From contig JADLHV010000152.1 of the NCBI GenBank assembly GCA_020848595.1, positions 1 to 8,310 on the forward strand: DNA of 8,310 nt, read 5' to 3'. Shown in pieces: positions 1 to 7,002 of this stretch (positions within the stretch are counted from its first letter, which is position 1; every line of letters starts with the position of its first letter). The stretch is from Bacteroidia bacterium. Lineage in GTDB: Bacteria; Bacteroidota; Bacteroidia; NS11-12g; UBA955. The notes under the pieces were generated by a model. That model was not told the DNA's origin. It saw only the letters and a program-made list of their open reading frames with translations, and searched no databases. The position numbers and the translations under genes were made by a program.

Positions 1-1
1 T

Positions 2-2977
2 TCCGATGCAACTAGTGCAGGTGAAGCTAATATTCAAGTTGTTTTTAATCCAGGTACGGATATCAATCAAGCTTTAGTGCAAGTATCTAATCGTGTACAA
101 CAAGTAACGAATAGATTGCCCATATTAGTTCAACGCGAAGGGGTTATTATTACCCCTGTTATACCAAGTATGTTGATGTATGTCAATCTTTACAGTAAGG
201 ATAAGGATGCTAATATGAAATTCCTATTTAATTATGCGGGGATAAATATGGTTCCTGAATTACAACGTATAAATGGAATTGGTCAAGTTAGAATCTTAGG
301 AAGTAGGCAATATGCCATGAGGATTTGGTTGAATCCCGATCGTATGCGAGCTTATAGTATTTCACCAGATGAAGTAATGGAAGCATTAGGTGAACAAAGT
401 ATCATTGGTAAACCTGGTCGTATTGGCAGAGGCGATAGTAAACAAGCTGAGGCCCTCGAATACGTTTTAGCTTATACAGACCGTTTTAATGATCCAAAAC
501 AATACGAAGAAGTTATAATTAAAGCTAATCCTAATGGTGAGATTCTTAGACTTAAAGATATTGCATCAGTAGTGCTTGGTAGCGAATACTATGATATTTA
601 TTCGAATATGAATGGACATCCATCTGCTGCAATGGTTATTAAACAAACTTATGGCAGTAATGCAAGTGAAGTAATTGAAAATGTAAAAACTAAATTAGAT
701 GAGTTGAAAAAGTCTTTTCCTCCTGGAATGGAAGTTGAAATCAGTTATGATGTTTCGAATTTTTTAGATGCTTCTATCGAGAATGTTATTCATACACTCA
801 TAGATGCTTTTATATTAGTGGCTTTAGTTGTTTTTATTTTCTTAGGTGATTGGCGTTCTACACTTATTCCAACTTTAGCAGTGCCTATTTCTCTTGTAGG
901 CGCTTTCTTCTGTATGCAATTATTTGGACTTACTATAAATATGATTACCTTGTTTGCCTTAGTGTTAGCAATCGGTATTGTAGTTGATGATGCTATTGTA
1001 GTTGTTGAAGCTGTGCATGCCAAAATGGAAGAAGAACCCCATTTGTCGCCATTTTCTGCCGTTAAAAAAGTGCTTGGTGAAATAAGTGGTGCCGTGATTG
1101 CTATCACCTTATTAATGGTTTCGGTGTTCGTTCCGGTGTCGTTTATGTCTGGACCAGTTGGAACTTTCTATAGACAGTTTTCTATAACTATGGCATGTTC
1201 TATCGTATTATCGGGAGTTGTAGCCTTAACTGTTACTCCTGTGTTATGCGCTATGATTCTTAAAAATACGCATGGTAAACCAAGAAAGAAAACTTGGTTG
1301 AATCGTATTATTGATGGTTTTAATAAAGGTTTTGAAAGCTTAACTGGAAAGTATGTAGGATTACTTCGCTTAATTGCTCACAGAAAATTAGTTACATTCG
1401 CATTGTTCGCAACATTTGCATTGGGTATTGTTTTAGTAAGTAATAATTTACCATCTGGATTTATTCCAAGTGAAGACCAAGGTATGCTCTATGCTATATT
1501 GCAAACTCCACCAGGCTCAACACTCGAAAGAACAAATGATTTATCCAATAAACTGGAAGTATTAATCCAAGAGGTTGAAGGGGTGAAATCTGTGTCATCT
1601 ATTGCAGGTTATGAAGTATTAACTGAAGGACGTGGTTCTAATGCAGGTACTTGTTTAATTAATCTTAAACCTTGGTCAGAACGAAAACATACCGTTTTAG
1701 AAATTATTACTGAATTAGAAGAAAAAGCTAAGGAAATTCCTGGTGCTACTATTGAGTTTTTTGATCCTCCTGCTGTTCCAGGATTTGGTGCTGCAGGTGG
1801 TTTTGCATTGCAATTGCTCGATAAAACCAACAATGGCGATTACAATCAATTAGAAAAAGTTAAAAATGATTTTATGGCTGAATTAAATAAACGAAAAGAA
1901 TTAACTGGTTTATTTACTTTCTTTAGTGCCAATTATCCTCAATTTGAAATCGAAATAGATAATGAATTAGCCATGCAAAAGGGTGTTACAATTGGCAATG
2001 CAATGAACACTCTTTCTATTTTTGTTGGTAGTACTTACGAACTTGGTTTTATAAAGTACCAACGTTTCTTTAAAGTGTTTGTTCAAGCTGCTCCTGAATT
2101 TAGAAGATTGCCTTCGGATATAATGAATTTGTATGTAAAAAATGATCGAAATGAAATGGTTCCTTTTTCTTCGTTTATGAAAATTACGAAAATGCAAGGT
2201 GCAAATGAAATTAATCGATTTAATATGTACAACACAGCTGGAATAAGAGGTGGCCCTGCCAAAGGTTATAGCAGTGGAGAAGCCATTAAAGCTGTGCAAG
2301 AAGTGGCTCAAAAAACTTTGCCTCATGGATTTGATATTGATTGGGCGGCACTTTCTTATGATGAAACTAGAAGAGGAAATGAAGCTATTTATATCTTTAT
2401 TATTGTTTTGATTTTTGTCTATTTTGTTTTAGCTGCTCAATACGAAAGTTTTATTATTCCTTTAGCCGTAATTTTTTCCCTCCCAGCTGGAGTGTTTGGA
2501 TCCTTTTTAATGATTAAAGGTTTTGGTTTAGCCAATGATATTTATGCACAAGTGGGCTTAGTTATGTTGGTTGGATTATTAGGTAAAAATGCCGTTTTAA
2601 TTGTTGAATTTGCAGTGCAAAAGCATCATCAAGGTGCCACTATCATTGAAGCCGCAATAGAAGGTGCTAGAGTGCGTTTTCGGCCAATTTTGATGACGTC
2701 ATTTGCCTTTATTGCTGGATTAATCCCTTTAGTAATATCGCATGGTGCTGGTGCTATTGGAAATCGTACTATTGGTTCTTCGGCTCTCGGTGGTATGCTA
2801 TTTGGAACAATATTCGGGGTCATCATTGTACCTGGATTATATTATGTTTTTGGTAGTATGGCAGAAGGTAGAAAGTTAATAAGAGATGAAGATGATAGTT
2901 CTTTAACTGAAGATTTAGTTCACCAATTTGATAAATTTCCTTTAACTGATGAAAGTGATGAAAATAACCATAAATAA
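2..2977 (+). CDS. RND (HAE1/AcrB-type) multidrug efflux pump, 5'-truncated by window edge
   Basis: This is the inner membrane proton antiporter of a tripartite efflux pump. It exports drugs or other amphiphilic compounds from the periplasm or inner membrane through an outer membrane channel. The open frame runs from base 2 without a start, and residues before the GTG at 77 (NIQVVFNPGTD) still match the AcrB porter domain, so the gene begins outside the window. The visible part is 991 codons. Aligning its Asp pair and Lys to AcrB D407/D408 and K940 suggests about 78 residues are missing. The proton relay is intact: VVDDAIVVVE (Asp codons 986-991), LLGKNAVLIVEF (Lys codon 2585-2587) and RFRPILMTS (2675-2701). 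Two membrane-helix clusters flank the second periplasmic porter/docking region, as in the family. The C-terminus is an acidic, presumably cytoplasmic tail of about 35 residues. The 3' end overlaps the outer membrane channel gene. Family certain; substrate unknown. Confidence 0.96.
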   Translation, partial: SDATSAGEANIQVVFNPGTDINQALVQVSNRVQQVTNRLPILVQREGVIITPVIPSMLMYVNLYSKDKDANMKFLFNYAGINMVPELQRINGIGQVRILGSRQYAMRIWLNPDRMRAYSISPDEVMEALGEQSIIGKPGRIGRGDSKQAEALEYVLAYTDRFNDPKQYEEVIIKANPNGEILRLKDIASVVLGSEYYDIYSNMNGHPSAAMVIKQTYGSNASEVIENVKTKLDELKKSFPPGMEVEISYDVSNFLDASIENVIHTLIDAFILVALVVFIFLGDWRSTLIPTLAVPISLVGAFFCMQLFGLTINMITLFALVLAIGIVVDDAIVVVEAVHAKMEEEPHLSPFSAVKKVLGEISGAVIAITLLMVSVFVPVSFMSGPVGTFYRQFSITMACSIVLSGVVALTVTPVLCAMILKNTHGKPRKKTWLNRIIDGFNKGFESLTGKYVGLLRLIAHRKLVTFALFATFALGIVLVSNNLPSGFIPSEDQGMLYAILQTPPGSTLERTNDLSNKLEVLIQEVEGVKSVSSIAGYEVLTEGRGSNAGTCLINLKPWSERKHTVLEIITELEEKAKEIPGATIEFFDPPAVPGFGAAGGFALQLLDKTNNGDYNQLEKVKNDFMAELNKRKELTGLFTFFSANYPQFEIEIDNELAMQKGVTIGNAMNTLSIFVGSTYELGFIKYQRFFKVFVQAAPEFRRLPSDIMNLYVKNDRNEMVPFSSFMKITKMQGANEINRFNMYNTAGIRGGPAKGYSSGEAIKAVQEVAQKTLPHGFDIDWAALSYDETRRGNEAIYIFIIVLIFVYFVLAAQYESFIIPLAVIFSLPAGVFGSFLMIKGFGLANDIYAQVGLVMLVGLLGKNAVLIVEFAVQKHHQGATIIEAAIEGARVRFRPILMTSFAFIAGLIPLVISHGAGAIGNRTIGSSALGGMLFGTIFGVIIVPGLYYVFGSMAEGRKLIRDEDDSSLTEDLVHQFDKFPLTDESDENNHK

Positions 2978-4400
2978 TATTAAAAATTCAATCGGATTAA
3001 CTATAGTTATTCTGATGTCCAATGCTTGTAATATCCCTTATCTGGGAGTGAAGAATGAAAGTAATAGCTTACCCTCTAGTTATAAAATTTCATTAAACGA
3101 TTCAGCTAATTCTGCACTTCTAAAATGGAACGATTTCTTTAAAGACTCAAATCTTATGGCTTTAATTGATACTGCATTAATGAATAATCAAGAGTTAAAC
3201 ATAATGATGGAGGAAATTAAAATTGCTCGTAATGACGTTAAGTCTAAAAAGGGCGAATACTTACCTTTTGTAAGTCCATCTGTTGCCGTTAGTAATGACA
3301 AAGTTGGCCGATATACAAGTAGAGGTGCTAACGACGCTAATACGGATATAATGCCTGGTAGAACTTTTCCTGAACCTTTAGGCGATTATATGGTGGCATT
3401 AAATGCTTCTTGGGAGATTGATATTTGGAAAAAGATGAGAAATGCAAGACAAGCTGCTATTCGACGATATTTGGCTACAAATGAAGGAAAAAATTTTATG
3501 TTGACAAACTTGATTGCCGAAATAACCTATACGTATTATGAATTGATGGCATTAGATAATCAATTAGAAATTTTGAAAAAAAATATTGAAATTCAACAAA
3601 ACGCTTTAGAATTTGTAAAATTAGAAAAAGCATCTGCTAAAGTAACTGAGTTGGCAGTAAGAAAATTTGAAGCTGAAGTACTTAAAAATCAAAGTAGGCA
3701 ACATTATATACAGCAAGCGATCATCGAAACTGAAAATAAAATCAACTTTTTAGTGGGTCGTTTCCCTCAGCCAGTAAAAAGAAATTCGACTGCATTTATT
3801 GACTTAGAAACAGACTCAATAAAATATGGAATACCTGCGCAACTCCTACAGAATCGTCCTGATATTCGTCAAGCAGAATTAATGTTAGTGGCATCAAAGT
3901 TAGATGTGCTATCTGCAAAGGCAAGTTTTTATCCTTCGTTAAGATTGAAAGCAGGGCTAGGGTATCAAGCCTTTAATCCTAGTTTTCTTTTGTCAACACC
4001 TGAATCTATGATTTATAGTTTAGCTGGAGATTTAGTAGCACCCTTAATTAATAGAAATGCAATTAAGGCCCAATATAGAACAGCAAATTCAAAACAAATA
4101 CAAGCTGTCTTTAATTATCAAAAAACTGTTTTAAATGCCTATATCGAAGTGGTTAATCAACTAGCAAAGATGGATAATTTAAGTAAAAGCTATGAGTATA
4201 AAGCTAAACAAGTGAATGCTCTTACTCAGAGTATTGATATTTCAATTGTATTATTTAAATCTGCACGTGCTGATTATATGGAAGTCCTTTTAACACAGCG
4301 CGATGCGCTTGAGTCTAAATTCGAATTAATAGAAACTAAATTACTTCAAATGAATGCAAAAGTAAATATTTATAGAGCTTTAGGTGGTGGATGGCGATAG
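2949..4400 (+). CDS. Outer membrane efflux channel lipoprotein (TolC/OprM, NodT family)
   Basis: This is the outer membrane exit duct of the RND pump, expected to trimerise into a beta-barrel plus alpha-helical tunnel. The protein has 483 residues, usual for OprM/NodT proteins. It starts with a basic segment and a hydrophobic stretch (IGLTIVILM) ending at Cys27. That cysteine is a likely lipidation site, although the lipobox (MSNAC) is weak. Two outer membrane efflux repeats follow: the first carries the family hallmark SWEIDIWKKMRNARQA at about 154-169, the second LLQNRPDIRQAELMLVASK at about 299-317 and AKASFYPSLRLKAGLGY at about 323-339. Long coiled helices (about 180-265 and 370-465) fit the tunnel. 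The start overlaps the pump gene by 29 bases, suggesting translational coupling. A second in-frame ATG at 2958 would give a protein three residues shorter with an equally good signal peptide, so the exact start is open. Confidence 0.94.
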   Translation: MKVMKITINNIKNSIGLTIVILMSNACNIPYLGVKNESNSLPSSYKISLNDSANSALLKWNDFFKDSNLMALIDTALMNNQELNIMMEEIKIARNDVKSKKGEYLPFVSPSVAVSNDKVGRYTSRGANDANTDIMPGRTFPEPLGDYMVALNASWEIDIWKKMRNARQAAIRRYLATNEGKNFMLTNLIAEITYTYYELMALDNQLEILKKNIEIQQNALEFVKLEKASAKVTELAVRKFEAEVLKNQSRQHYIQQAIIETENKINFLVGRFPQPVKRNSTAFIDLETDSIKYGIPAQLLQNRPDIRQAELMLVASKLDVLSAKASFYPSLRLKAGLGYQAFNPSFLLSTPESMIYSLAGDLVAPLINRNAIKAQYRTANSKQIQAVFNYQKTVLNAYIEVVNQLAKMDNLSKSYEYKAKQVNALTQSIDISIVLFKSARADYMEVLLTQRDALESKFELIETKLLQMNAKVNIYRALGGGWR

Positions 4401-4423
4401 ACTGATGTTTAGAATTGATGGTT

Positions 4424-4465
4424 ATAAGGGAGCTATTATAGCTTCCTTATGCTTTTCTTATTTTT
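4424..4465 (+). terminator. Intrinsic terminator of the efflux operon
   Basis: A 12-bp inverted repeat begins 23 bases after the channel stop codon. ATAAGG-G-AGCTA (4424-4435) pairs with TAGCT-T-CCTTAT (4439-4450), with one G-U wobble and a 3-base loop. A T-rich run (4453-4465) follows. This is a strong rho-independent terminator for + strand transcription. It separates the efflux operon from the downstream small-RNA unit. Confidence 0.9.
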
Positions 4466-4654
4466 AAATATAGTGGTTTTCGTATTATCTTGTATTTTGC
4501 CTTGTATAATTCAGAAAGAACTAATTTTTTTAAAATGGAATATTAAATTGTATAATTTTAGAAATAAGATAGACTTTAGCCAATTGCACCAAGAAGGTAT
4601 AGTCTTAACCTTGACATGTAATATATTATATATCAGCATTTTGTGTTAATATTC
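4466..4654. other. AT-rich intergenic stretch with no supported gene
   Basis: No credible coding region lies here. A 66-codon open frame (4449-4649) starts inside the terminator hairpin and uses a composition typical of random AT-rich DNA. AGACT (4571-4575) and AGTCT (4601-4605) could form a weak stem across 25 bases, which may be chance. A TTGACA at 4611-4616 has no good partner -7 element downstream. Confidence 0.6.
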
Positions 4655-4685
4655 TTGATAAAGTCGCTAAAAATCCCTACTTTTG
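4655..4685 (+). promoter_or_regulatory. Bacteroidota-type -33/-7 promoter
   Basis: TTG (4655-4657) and TACTTTTG (4678-4685) are separated by 20 bases. They match the Bacteroidota primary sigma factor consensus (TTG, about 19-21 bases, TAnnTTTG) at every specified position. Transcription would start near 4690. No coding region follows for over 400 bases, but a hairpin array and a terminator do, so this is read as the promoter of a small RNA. It is the best promoter match I found in the gene-free region (4401-5116). Confidence 0.78.
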
Positions 4686-4713
4686 CAGAAATACATAATT
4701 GCAGTTTGCCTGC

Positions 4714-4777
4714 TGTATGGTTTGAACGTCTTTTTTGGGTCAGAATATAAATTTGATTCCCAACTTGTATGGTTGAA
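4714..4777 (+). repeat. Imperfect direct repeat inside the small RNA
   Basis: TGTATGGTTTGAA (4714-4726) recurs as TGTATGGTTGAA (4766-4777), differing only by one extra T. Both copies carry TGTAT, which can pair with ATACA at 4691-4695. Both also carry a GGTT(T)GAA segment that can pair with TTCAACC at 4785-4791. The RNA could therefore adopt alternative pairings. That the repeat exists is seen in the sequence; any switching is inference. Confidence 0.6.
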
Positions 4778-4794
4778 TATATTTTTCAACCTTT

Positions 4795-4820
4795 TCGATA
4801 CGCACCTCGTATCGATTTTT
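4795..4820 (+). terminator. Intrinsic terminator of the putative small RNA
   Basis: TCGATACG (4795-4802) and CGTATCGA (4808-4815) form a perfect 8-bp stem with a CACCT loop. TTTTT follows at 4816-4820. The preceding hairpin (4771-4791) followed by TTTT may act as a second, upstream terminator. The lack of a T-run on the other strand orients both to the + strand. Confidence 0.88.
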
Positions 4821-4821
4821 A

Positions 4822-4876
4822 CTAGAATGATGGCTTTGGATATGGCTTTATAATAGCTCTTTCATCCTTATTCTAG
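4822..4876 (+). other. Long stem-loop directly after the small-RNA terminator
   Basis: CTAGAAT (4822-4828) pairs perfectly with ATTCTAG (4870-4876). GATG/CATC (4829-4832 with 4863-4866) extends the stem past a 3-base bulge. A small apical stem GGCT/AGCT (4844-4847 with 4855-4858, one G-U) is possible. The loop arm contains a direct repeat ATGGCTTT (4830-4837 and 4842-4849, 12-base period). No function can be assigned. It may be a separate structured element or chance pairing in AT-rich DNA. Confidence 0.4.
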
Positions 4877-5116
4877 CAGTTTATTTCCTAACAGCGTCAT
4901 AGGCTTTCTATTGTCGAATAGACAGATTATGTCTGCACCAAATGATCTAATTATAGTCTAACTATTTTGACTGTTTTTAAATATTATTTGATTGCTAATA
5001 ACAAATGATGAATCACTATCCTATAACGCCAGTTATTTTATTCAGTCAACAAAGTTGTCGAAATAGTGGCAACAAAACTAATCATCTTTCCTTCTTACAT
5101 TTTAAATTTATCTTTC
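4877..5116. other. Gene-free upstream region of the GNAT operon with several short hairpins
   Basis: No coding region or clear promoter was found. Short inverted repeats occur close together: TCTATT/AATAGA around GTCG (4907-4922), AGACA/TGTCT around GATTA (4920-4934), ATAAC/GTTAT around GCCA (5023-5036, followed by TTTATT), and GTTGTCG/TGGCAAC with G-U pairs (5054-5073). The last competes with CAAC/GTTG (5047-5057). The stretch must hold the start signal for the downstream operon, unless the operon is read from the small-RNA promoter. The nearest -7-like sequence is TACATTTT (5096-5103), a one-base mismatch with no good -33 partner. Confidence 0.45.
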
Positions 5117-5554
5117 ATGCATTTTAATATTTATAATTCTTATAACAAGATTTCGACTTTAGAAATTGAACAAACTGTAAATTTTTTATTTAAACATTTG
5201 GATCAATATGGAGATACCAAACCCGCTATACGAAAAGCAATCGAATATGCAGCTAAAGAACGAACTGGCTTGGGTGGTTATGTTATTTTACTTGAAGAAG
5301 ACCACGAATTAATTGGTGCTGTAATTATAAATAAAACTGGTATGGATGAATATATACCAGAAAATATATTGGTATATATAGCAGTTCATAAGAATTTTAG
5401 AGGGCAAGGTGTAGGTGTAAAGCTTATGGAACAAGTACTTTTAACTTGTAAAGGAGATATTGCTTTACATGTAGAAAAAGATAATCCTGCTAAACGATTA
5501 TATGAAAAGTTTGGTTTTGAAAATCCTTATTTAGAAATGCGTCTTAAAAGATAG
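5117..5554 (+). CDS. GNAT-family N-acetyltransferase
   Basis: The product is a predicted cytoplasmic enzyme that transfers acetyl from acetyl-CoA to an amine of an unknown substrate. From the ATG at 5117 it has 145 residues, the usual size of a single GNAT domain. Motif A is clear at about residues 86-108: strand VYIAV, then NFRGQGVGVKLMEQ with the R-x-x-G-x-G acetyl-CoA pyrophosphate loop (95-100). Motif B follows as ALHVEKDNPAKRLYEKFGF at about 116-134, with the conserved Asn and the LYEKFGF helix. The frame also extends upstream to a GTG at 5066. The added 17 residues lie outside the domain and resemble translated AT-rich leader, so I prefer the ATG. It is the first gene of an operon with a symporter and a PLP racemase-like enzyme, so an amino acid-like substrate is a reasonable inference. 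No Shine-Dalgarno is visible. Confidence 0.9.
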   Translation: MHFNIYNSYNKISTLEIEQTVNFLFKHLDQYGDTKPAIRKAIEYAAKERTGLGGYVILLEEDHELIGAVIINKTGMDEYIPENILVYIAVHKNFRGQGVGVKLMEQVLLTCKGDIALHVEKDNPAKRLYEKFGFENPYLEMRLKR

Positions 5555-5568
5555 AAATCATTAGAACA

Positions 5569-7002
5569 ATGCATATACATATTATTGATATCACCATATT
5601 TATAGTTTATCTCTTCGCTATGTTGTCTGTGGGTTTCTATTTTATGCGTCAAAATTCATCTAAGGAAGATTATTATGTTGGCGGACGACAAATGTCTGCT
5701 GGACATATTGGTTTATCGGTTGTGGCTACCGATGTAGGTGGTGGTTTTTCTATAGGTTTAGGTGGTTTGGGTTTTGTAATGGGATTGTCTGGAAGTTGGA
5801 TGCTGTTTACAGGTTTATTAGGCGCTTGGTTAAGTGCAGTTTTCTTAATTCCCAAAATCTACCCAATCGCTAAAAAACATAATTTTTTAAGTTTCCCTCA
5901 AACTCTTTCTTATCATTATAATGCTAAGGTTGGACTTATAGCTGGAATCATTTCATTAATTGGTTATGTCGGATTTACAAGTTCACAAATTTTAGCCGGT
6001 GCTAAATTAGCTTCTGCAACATTTCCAGATATTTCTATCAATCAAGCAGCGCTTATTATGGGTGCTATAGCTGTTGGATATACTGTTATTGGTGGAATAA
6101 AAGCCGTGATTTATACGGATACCATACAATGGACAATATTAATGGTTGGATTAATTTTTATAGGTATACCTATTGGTTATTATAAGATTGGTGGATGGAC
6201 TGCAATTAGACAAGTATTGCCAGACTCTTTTTTATCATTAAATAATTTAAGCTTTGTCCAGTTCTTTAATTGGATTATTACCATTGTTCCAATTTGGTTC
6301 GTCGGAATGACATTGTATCAAAGAATATATGCATGTAAAGACGAGAAAACGGCTAAAAAAGCTTGGCGAATAGCTGGTTTATTCGAGTGGCCTATCATGG
6401 CTTTTATGGGGATTGCACTTGGTTTGTTTGCAAGAGTGGCTTATGAACAAGGTCTATTTGCAGATATTGGATATCCTAGTGGCTCTAATATAGATGCCGA
6501 ACTCGGTTTGCCGCTTATGTTAAGTCATATGTTGCCGGTTGGATTAATGGGTCTCATGTTATCTGCCTACTTTTCTGCTATTATGTCAACCGCAGATAGT
6601 TGTTTAATGGCCGCTTCTGGCAATTTCGTAACCGATATACTCGATTATTTTAAACCTAATAGGATTGGAAAGCATATAAAAATTTCGCAAATAGTCACTT
6701 TAGTAATTGGACTTTTAGCTATCGTTATAGCTACTATGATGCGCAATGTATTGGATTTAATGTTGTATTCATATGCCTTTATGGTCTCTGGTTTACTAGT
6801 ACCAGTATTAGGTACTTTAATTTGTAAAAAACCTTCTTCTAAGGCAGCTATGTTTTCTATGATTTTTGGTGGTGGAACTACATTAACTTTAATTCTATTA
6901 AAACTGAAACTCCCTTTCGGACTTGATGAGAATTTCTTCGGAATAGTTATATCATTTGCGTCATTTAGTCTAGTTCAAAATATAAAATTATTTAAAAAAT
7001 AA
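5569..7002 (+). CDS. Sodium:solute symporter (SSS family, PutP/SGLT-like)
   Basis: The product is a predicted inner membrane transporter that imports a small solute together with Na+. It has 477 residues and about 13 hydrophobic segments, matching the SSS family. Family signatures are EDYYVGGRQMSAG (about 33-45) after TM1, an Asp in SVVATDVGGG (Asp55, comparable to the Na+-linked Asp55 of PutP), GGIKAVIYTDTIQW (about 175-188), and YFSAIMSTADSCL (about 334-346). The Ser-Thr pair in the last motif corresponds to the Na2-site pair of PutP, so sodium coupling should be intact. The gene starts 14 bases after the GNAT stop and shares one base with the downstream PLP enzyme gene (TAATG), which implies co-transcription and coupled translation. 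Family members carry proline, other amino acids, sugars, pantothenate or sialic acid. The racemase-like partner favours an amino acid, but this is inference. Confidence 0.93.
   Translation: MHIHIIDITIFIVYLFAMLSVGFYFMRQNSSKEDYYVGGRQMSAGHIGLSVVATDVGGGFSIGLGGLGFVMGLSGSWMLFTGLLGAWLSAVFLIPKIYPIAKKHNFLSFPQTLSYHYNAKVGLIAGIISLIGYVGFTSSQILAGAKLASATFPDISINQAALIMGAIAVGYTVIGGIKAVIYTDTIQWTILMVGLIFIGIPIGYYKIGGWTAIRQVLPDSFLSLNNLSFVQFFNWIITIVPIWFVGMTLYQRIYACKDEKTAKKAWRIAGLFEWPIMAFMGIALGLFARVAYEQGLFADIGYPSGSNIDAELGLPLMLSHMLPVGLMGLMLSAYFSAIMSTADSCLMAASGNFVTDILDYFKPNRIGKHIKISQIVTLVIGLLAIVIATMMRNVLDLMLYSYAFMVSGLLVPVLGTLICKKPSSKAAMFSMIFGGGTTLTLILLKLKLPFGLDENFFGIVISFASFSLVQNIKLFKK

Larger units (their letters stand above)
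4690..4820 (+). ncRNA. Putative structured small RNA, about 130 nt, family unknown
   Basis: The segment sits exactly between a consensus promoter and a strong terminator and has no open reading frame. Four consecutive hairpins can be drawn. The first is ATACA/TGTAT (4691-4695 with 4714-4718) topped by GCAG/CTGC (4701-4704 with 4710-4713). The second is TTGGG/CCCAA (4735-4739 with 4759-4763), possibly extended by TCA/TGA. The third is GGTTGAA/TTCAACC (4771-4777 with 4785-4791), followed by four T. The fourth is the terminal TCGATACG/CGTATCGA hairpin. The predicted RNA would start near 4690 and end near 4820. It does not look like tmRNA, RNase P RNA or SRP RNA. A lineage-specific 6S RNA or a regulatory sRNA is possible but cannot be decided by eye. 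Its distance from the next start codon (about 300 bases) and its terminator argue against a simple mRNA leader. Confidence 0.62.

Noticed and set aside
77..79. GTG as the start of the RND pump
   Set aside because: The frame stays open to base 2 and the upstream residues match the AcrB porter domain, so the GTG is an internal Val codon.
790..1107. 105-codon reverse-strand open frame inside the pump gene
   Set aside because: It is antisense to conserved RND membrane helices and has a low-complexity translation typical of a shadow frame. The same applies to 1609-1833, 1967-2326, 2629-2826 and 5673-5855 on the - strand.
4611..4643. TTGACA followed by ATTTTG as a second promoter
   Set aside because: The downstream box lacks the TA of TAnnTTTG. 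The TTG...TACTTTTG pair 44 bases further on is far better.
4449..4649. 66-codon + strand open frame with hydrophobic start
   Set aside because: It begins inside the efflux operon terminator hairpin, has no recognisable domain, and its composition fits random AT-rich DNA.
4690..4820. Assignment of the small RNA to 6S RNA
   Set aside because: The long single hairpin with a central bubble typical of 6S RNA is not evident; local hairpins fit better. This cannot be excluded without a covariance search.
5066..5068. GTG start for the acetyltransferase
   Set aside because: The extra 17 residues are outside the GNAT domain and lie in the hairpin-rich leader; the ATG at 5117 gives the usual domain length.
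5073..5080. Reverse-strand -7 box (TAGTTTTG)
   Set aside because: No TTG lies at the right distance and no reverse-strand gene or terminator follows.
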